In this document: positions 60,850 to 64,000 of the stretch, in pieces
Layout: each line of letters opens with the position of its first letter
Position numbering within the stretch: the stretch's first letter is position 1
NCBI GenBank assembly: GCA_963930655.1
Contig: OZ005612.1
Coordinates: 6,887,001 to 6,951,000 of the forward strand
Reading direction: 5' to 3'
Origin: Myrica gale
Taxonomy: Eukaryota > Streptophyta > Magnoliopsida > Fagales > Myricaceae
Length of the DNA stretch: 64,000 nucleotides
The notes under the pieces: generated by a model
What the model was told of the DNA's origin: nothing
The model's database searches: none
What the model saw: only the letters and a program-made list of their open reading frames with translations
Program-made: the position numbers and the translations under genes

Positions 60850-62512
60850 AAGTGTTGAAAGAGGATAAACACGATCTTCTCAAGTTGTGATGAGATTGCA
60901 TCACTGGAGAAAGATAAGCACTTGGAGTCTGGATGAGACTGTATCACTTGAAGATCTTTAAATACTTGTGATACACGAGATATGGGGTGTAGATGCATTA
61001 TAATATTTCTGATTTGCTTGTTACTAGAGAGAAAAATACCCTCTATATAAGGGAGGCCGTCCATTATTTATTTGGGCCCCCATTGAAGAGAGAAAACATC
61101 TAAGAGATGTTAGACCTAAATTATTAGCTTTTTCTCTCATCCAATCGCCTTGAAATCAACCTTCCGTTGTGAAGCCTTCAGAGTGCTGAAGGAGTTTAGT
61201 TGCCGGAGTTCCGATGTTGAAGCGTCCATAAGAAGAACCTCAGGGGTATGGGGTGCTTACACAGAGGGGGTTGAGTAGGGTTATTCGAATTATTACATCG
61301 GGGTTGTTAGAGTTAGGAAAAAGGTTTTGTCAGTATCTGAATCATCATTTGTAAGGTTTTATTTTTAGTAGATTTCGGGTGGCGTTGATACCCCAGAGTG
61401 AATTTTCTTTTGAAGGGTACTTCGAAAGGGAGAGAATTAGTACGTGTTTTGAAGATTTGGCTTCGTTGCTGGAGTGTTTGAGGGGCAAGATGTTGCAATC
61501 CCCTTTTTTTGGGGCTAATGTGGTGTTGGGTTTTCCTTTTTTAGATTATCTGGATTTTTTTAGCTTGTATGGTTTAGGTGTTTTCGGTACAATCCTTTTA
61601 ACTATTCACACATTTTTTCTTTAACAAAATTTTATTCTTACTTATATAAAAAGTAATTTTTCTTTTGAAGGGCACTTTAAAAGTTTTTCACTTTATCAAC
61701 AGAATCTCATCCTTTTGTGTGATTGGAGTTTGATTTATTTTTTCGCATATTATTTTATTGATTGAATTAATATTTGTTCGATCTAGACTTGATAAAATGT
61801 GAACATGCTCAAAAACTATCGCACAGAGTTTTAAAGGGGAAAACACCTATTTACTCCTGTGTTATTTGGGTCTAAATTGTTGATCTTTCAATTGGTATTG
61901 GAGCTAAAATTCGGTCCGTAACCCACAGTCTAGATGTATAACAACATGCCAAAAGGGGGAGATTTTGTGTGGATAGGGAATGTTCTTTTGTTGAGGGGGA
62001 GTTCCGATGATTGTTTTGTTGAGGGAGAGTACATATCCTATTGGAGGAGTACATATCTGGATTTTATTTTGATGGATTTGGCTTCTATGTTGATTTTATC
62101 TTCTTGCATGATTAAATCTTTATCATATTGATCATCATGAGATTGAGTTTCAAGAAACAAGTTCCAGTCAATATTCTTGAACACTTGAATATTTTTGGTC
62201 ATAGGCTTGAGTCAATTGTAAAAAATTGTATTGGTGACTAACAAAACTTTGGTTATTTTTAGTTTGGGTTAAATTGTATGTCCTGTCCCGGAATAGCCAA
62301 AGGGGAGTTTGTTAGTTAGTGTATTCGAGTATTGGCGTAATTTTGTGCCAAACTAAGTCCAAATTGAGTTGTAATTTGTTATCAAATAAGTTTGAGTCTA
62401 AGTATTGAAGAGGATAAGCATGATCTTCTCGAGTTTTGATGAGGTTGCATCGTTGGATAAAGATAAGCACTTGGAGTCTTGATGAAAATGTATCACTTAA
62501 GAGATCTGGTAG
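60850..62512 (+). mobile_element. Copia remnant: two partial LTRs and a 420 bp interior
   Basis: The sequence GAGGATAAACACGATCTTCT with GATAAGCACTTGGAGTCT (60850-60960) recurs at 62399-62510. This marks two LTR pieces in the same orientation. The left LTR ends near 61890 and is followed by TGGTATTGGAGC (61893-61904), a variant of the initiator-Met tRNA primer site. The right LTR starts at 62310 (TGTTAGTTAGTG) directly after AAAGGGGAGTT, the polypurine tract. Only about 420 bp of interior remain. The first 90 bp of the left LTR and the end of the right LTR are missing. Confidence 0.7.
61423..61651 (+). mobile_element. 5'-truncated LINE fragment inside an LTR
   Basis: It encodes CFEDLASLLECLRGKMLQS and FLDYLDFFSL, matching the last coding segment of the LINE at 52778 (CCFEDVRLSLDCLKRNLMQT). 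It ends in the same TTCTTACTTAT plus A-rich tail. It is flanked by a similar sequence of about 22 bp: AATTTTCTTTTGAAGGGTAC (61401-61420) and AATTTTTCTTTTGAAGGGCA (about 61653-61672). That is the expected target duplication of a 5'-truncated insertion. Confidence 0.75.
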
Positions 62513-63511
62513 ACCCAAACAGGACAGCGTGGAACTTGATATTCCAACACTTGGCACTTATGTTATCAGTACCATGTTGGCCAATGTCATACTAGTCTCT
62601 TTATTTTTTCAAAAGGTGTGAGAAGGGTGGTTTCAGAAGTATTGTCAAAACCAAGGAAGAGAATCTTGACTTCTTCCACTCAAGCCTCAATTGAACATGT
62701 GGAGTATGCTGGAATGCAATAAAAAAGAAAACCAAATTGATATGGTTTGTGAGACATGTAGGACCTAGATTGAGCGAACTCCCTGCATATCTTGGAGAGC
62801 TACAGTCGAGAAGATTAAGGCAGGTAAACTACAGGTGACAAGGAATATGGGTGTCACACCGAGAGTAGGAGTTGGTGAGAGAGAGAGAGAGAGAGAGGAG
62901 TGAGGGACATAAAGAAGGAAGAAGAGAAAAAATAATCGGTTTTTGATGCGGGCTTATTCAGATGCTTTTAGTAAACCACTCCTTTATTGGCTAAGCTACA
63001 GTAAAATCCATCCATGTTGTGTATAACTCCATGATTCATCACACAGAATAGATGTATATGTTTAGTTTCTTGTGTATCCTTATAAAGTTTTTATCAATAA
63101 TTTGTAACATAGAACTCGATCAAGGAATGATAATTTGTAACTATCCCGACGTTAAAATCTGTATATAAGTACCTATACATGTTGGCTCATGGCATCGAGG
63201 CACAGACTCTTTTTTGTGTATGGTAATAGAAAATTTTTGTTGTTATAATAAGACATATCTGCCAGTTATAATTGTGTTTAATGGTGCATATCAATGTGGA
63301 ATTTTTATAGGACCATAGCAGATGGATATGCTAATATGACAAGTCCTTGAGTCGTCCAGTAGTTGTAACTAGTGTGGCATTAACGAACAGCTAAGTCGTT
63401 GTGATAGTAGTAGCTAGTAGCAGGGGAATATATTGCTCCAGATGTTTACATGAGCAAATAATGGCTGCAGTCACCTTGGTCTCTTGCAAAAAGTCACATT
63501 TTCCATTGTTT
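62513..63511. other. Intronic spacer with a possible LTR-like segment
   Basis: A (GA)n run lies at 62876-62898. About 63120-63235 has a TATATAAG box followed by sequence like an LTR leader, but no paired copy or target duplication was found. No gene is recognised. Confidence 0.35.
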
Positions 63512-64000
63512 AGTTTGGGTTGTAGTGTGTCATCGCTTCCGATGACCTACCTTGGTCTTCCTCTTGGAGCCAAGTTTAAAGTGTTTGTATATGGGACGGC
63601 ATCGTTGAATAGTCGAAAGAAAATTAGCGGGTTGGAAGCGTAATCTCTCAAAGGGGGGAGGATTACTTTGATAAAATTCACACTTTCTAGCCTCCTTGCA
63701 TATTTTTTGTCTCTTTTTCCTATTCCGATGGTGTGGCTAATAGATTGGAGAAGCTTCAAAGGGACTTCTTGTGGGGAAGTGGTGGGGAAGAGCACAAGTT
63801 TCACCTTATCAGATGGGATAGAGTTTGCTCCCTTATTAGTGCTGGTGGGCTCGGTCTAAGGTGACTACCTTTGTTCAACAAAGCTTTACTTGGAAAGTGG
63901 CTATGGCGTTTCTCTTCTAAGAGAGACAACTTGTGGAAGTTAATTATTTCGGAGAAGTATGGATGCGAGGTGGGTGGTTGGTGCACCTTGGAAGCTCAAG
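63512..64000 (+). mobile_element. LINE ORF2 fragment, continues past the right edge
   Basis: It encodes [20 protein letters not shown], then [16 protein letters not shown] and FNKALLGKWLWRF in shifting frames. These match the LINE at 52778 ([43 protein letters not shown]). The visible part begins inside the reverse transcriptase C-terminal region, so the copy is 5'-truncated or its front is unrecognisable. It lies in the plus orientation in DRP1 intron 3. Confidence 0.85.

Larger units (their letters stand above)
59807..64000 (+). other. DRP1 intron 3 (at least 4.2 kb), filled with transposon debris
   Basis: It begins with the donor GTAAGTATG directly after exon 3. No match to the next DRP1 exon (a KEIEDETDR-type sequence) was found before the window ends. 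About 59807-60849 is plain AT-rich intron; beyond that lie copia and LINE remnants, listed separately. Either the intron is very long or the gene is interrupted. Confidence 0.6.

Noticed and set aside
62851..63252. Possible solo LTR beginning TGTCACACC and ending AAGACA with a TATATAAG box
   Set aside because: The flanking 5 bp (ATGGG and TATCT) do not match and no second copy is present.

Overview
The window is nuclear DNA of a flowering plant, most likely a eudicot. The genes have many short exons with GT-AG introns, the intergenic DNA is AT-rich, and most of the sequence is transposable elements: hAT, CACTA, Mutator-like, Ty1/copia and L1-type LINEs. The species cannot be told from the sequence.

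Layout, left to right. (1) About 0.9-4.6 kb, minus strand: most of a membrane RING-type E3 ubiquitin ligase gene of the RIE1 family; its RING exon lies left of the window. (2) About 5.1-10.3 kb: a MITE, two hAT-like elements and a 1.6 kb non-autonomous CACTA element with an exact 3 bp target duplication. (3) 11.8-19.3 kb, minus strand: the 3' half of a CPSF73-II (Integrator subunit 11-like) gene carrying three frameshifts, so a decaying pseudogene. One of its introns holds a plus-strand fragment of a cellulose synthase (CesA) gene with introns and one nonsense codon. (4) 20.5-34 kb: repeats, including a copia remnant, a Mutator transposase fragment, a 1.16 kb foldback with a GC-rich core, and a copia element (27.2-31.1 kb) bounded by an exact 5 bp target duplication but with its coding region deleted. 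(5) 35.2-36.9 kb: two hAT elements upstream of (6) a complete MAP70 microtubule-associated protein gene (37.5-42.3 kb, 11 coding exons, 631 codons). (7) 43-58.7 kb: two near-full-length LINEs in opposite orientation, more hAT elements and local tandem duplications. (8) From 58.98 kb: the first three exons of a dynamin-related GTPase (DRP1C-like). Its next intron runs to the end of the window, filled with copia and LINE debris.

The host genes form a recognisable conserved block. As I recall, Arabidopsis has CPSF73-II, RIE1 and MAP70-3 close together (At2g01730, At2g01735, At2g01750) and DRP1C next to MAP70-4 (At1g14830, At1g14840). This window appears to be an expanded version of that block in which CPSF73-II is dying. 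I saw no clearly new coding system. The most unusual items are the foldback with its GC-rich hairpin core, the CesA fragment inside the CPSF73-II intron, and tandem duplications that cross transposon boundaries after insertion.
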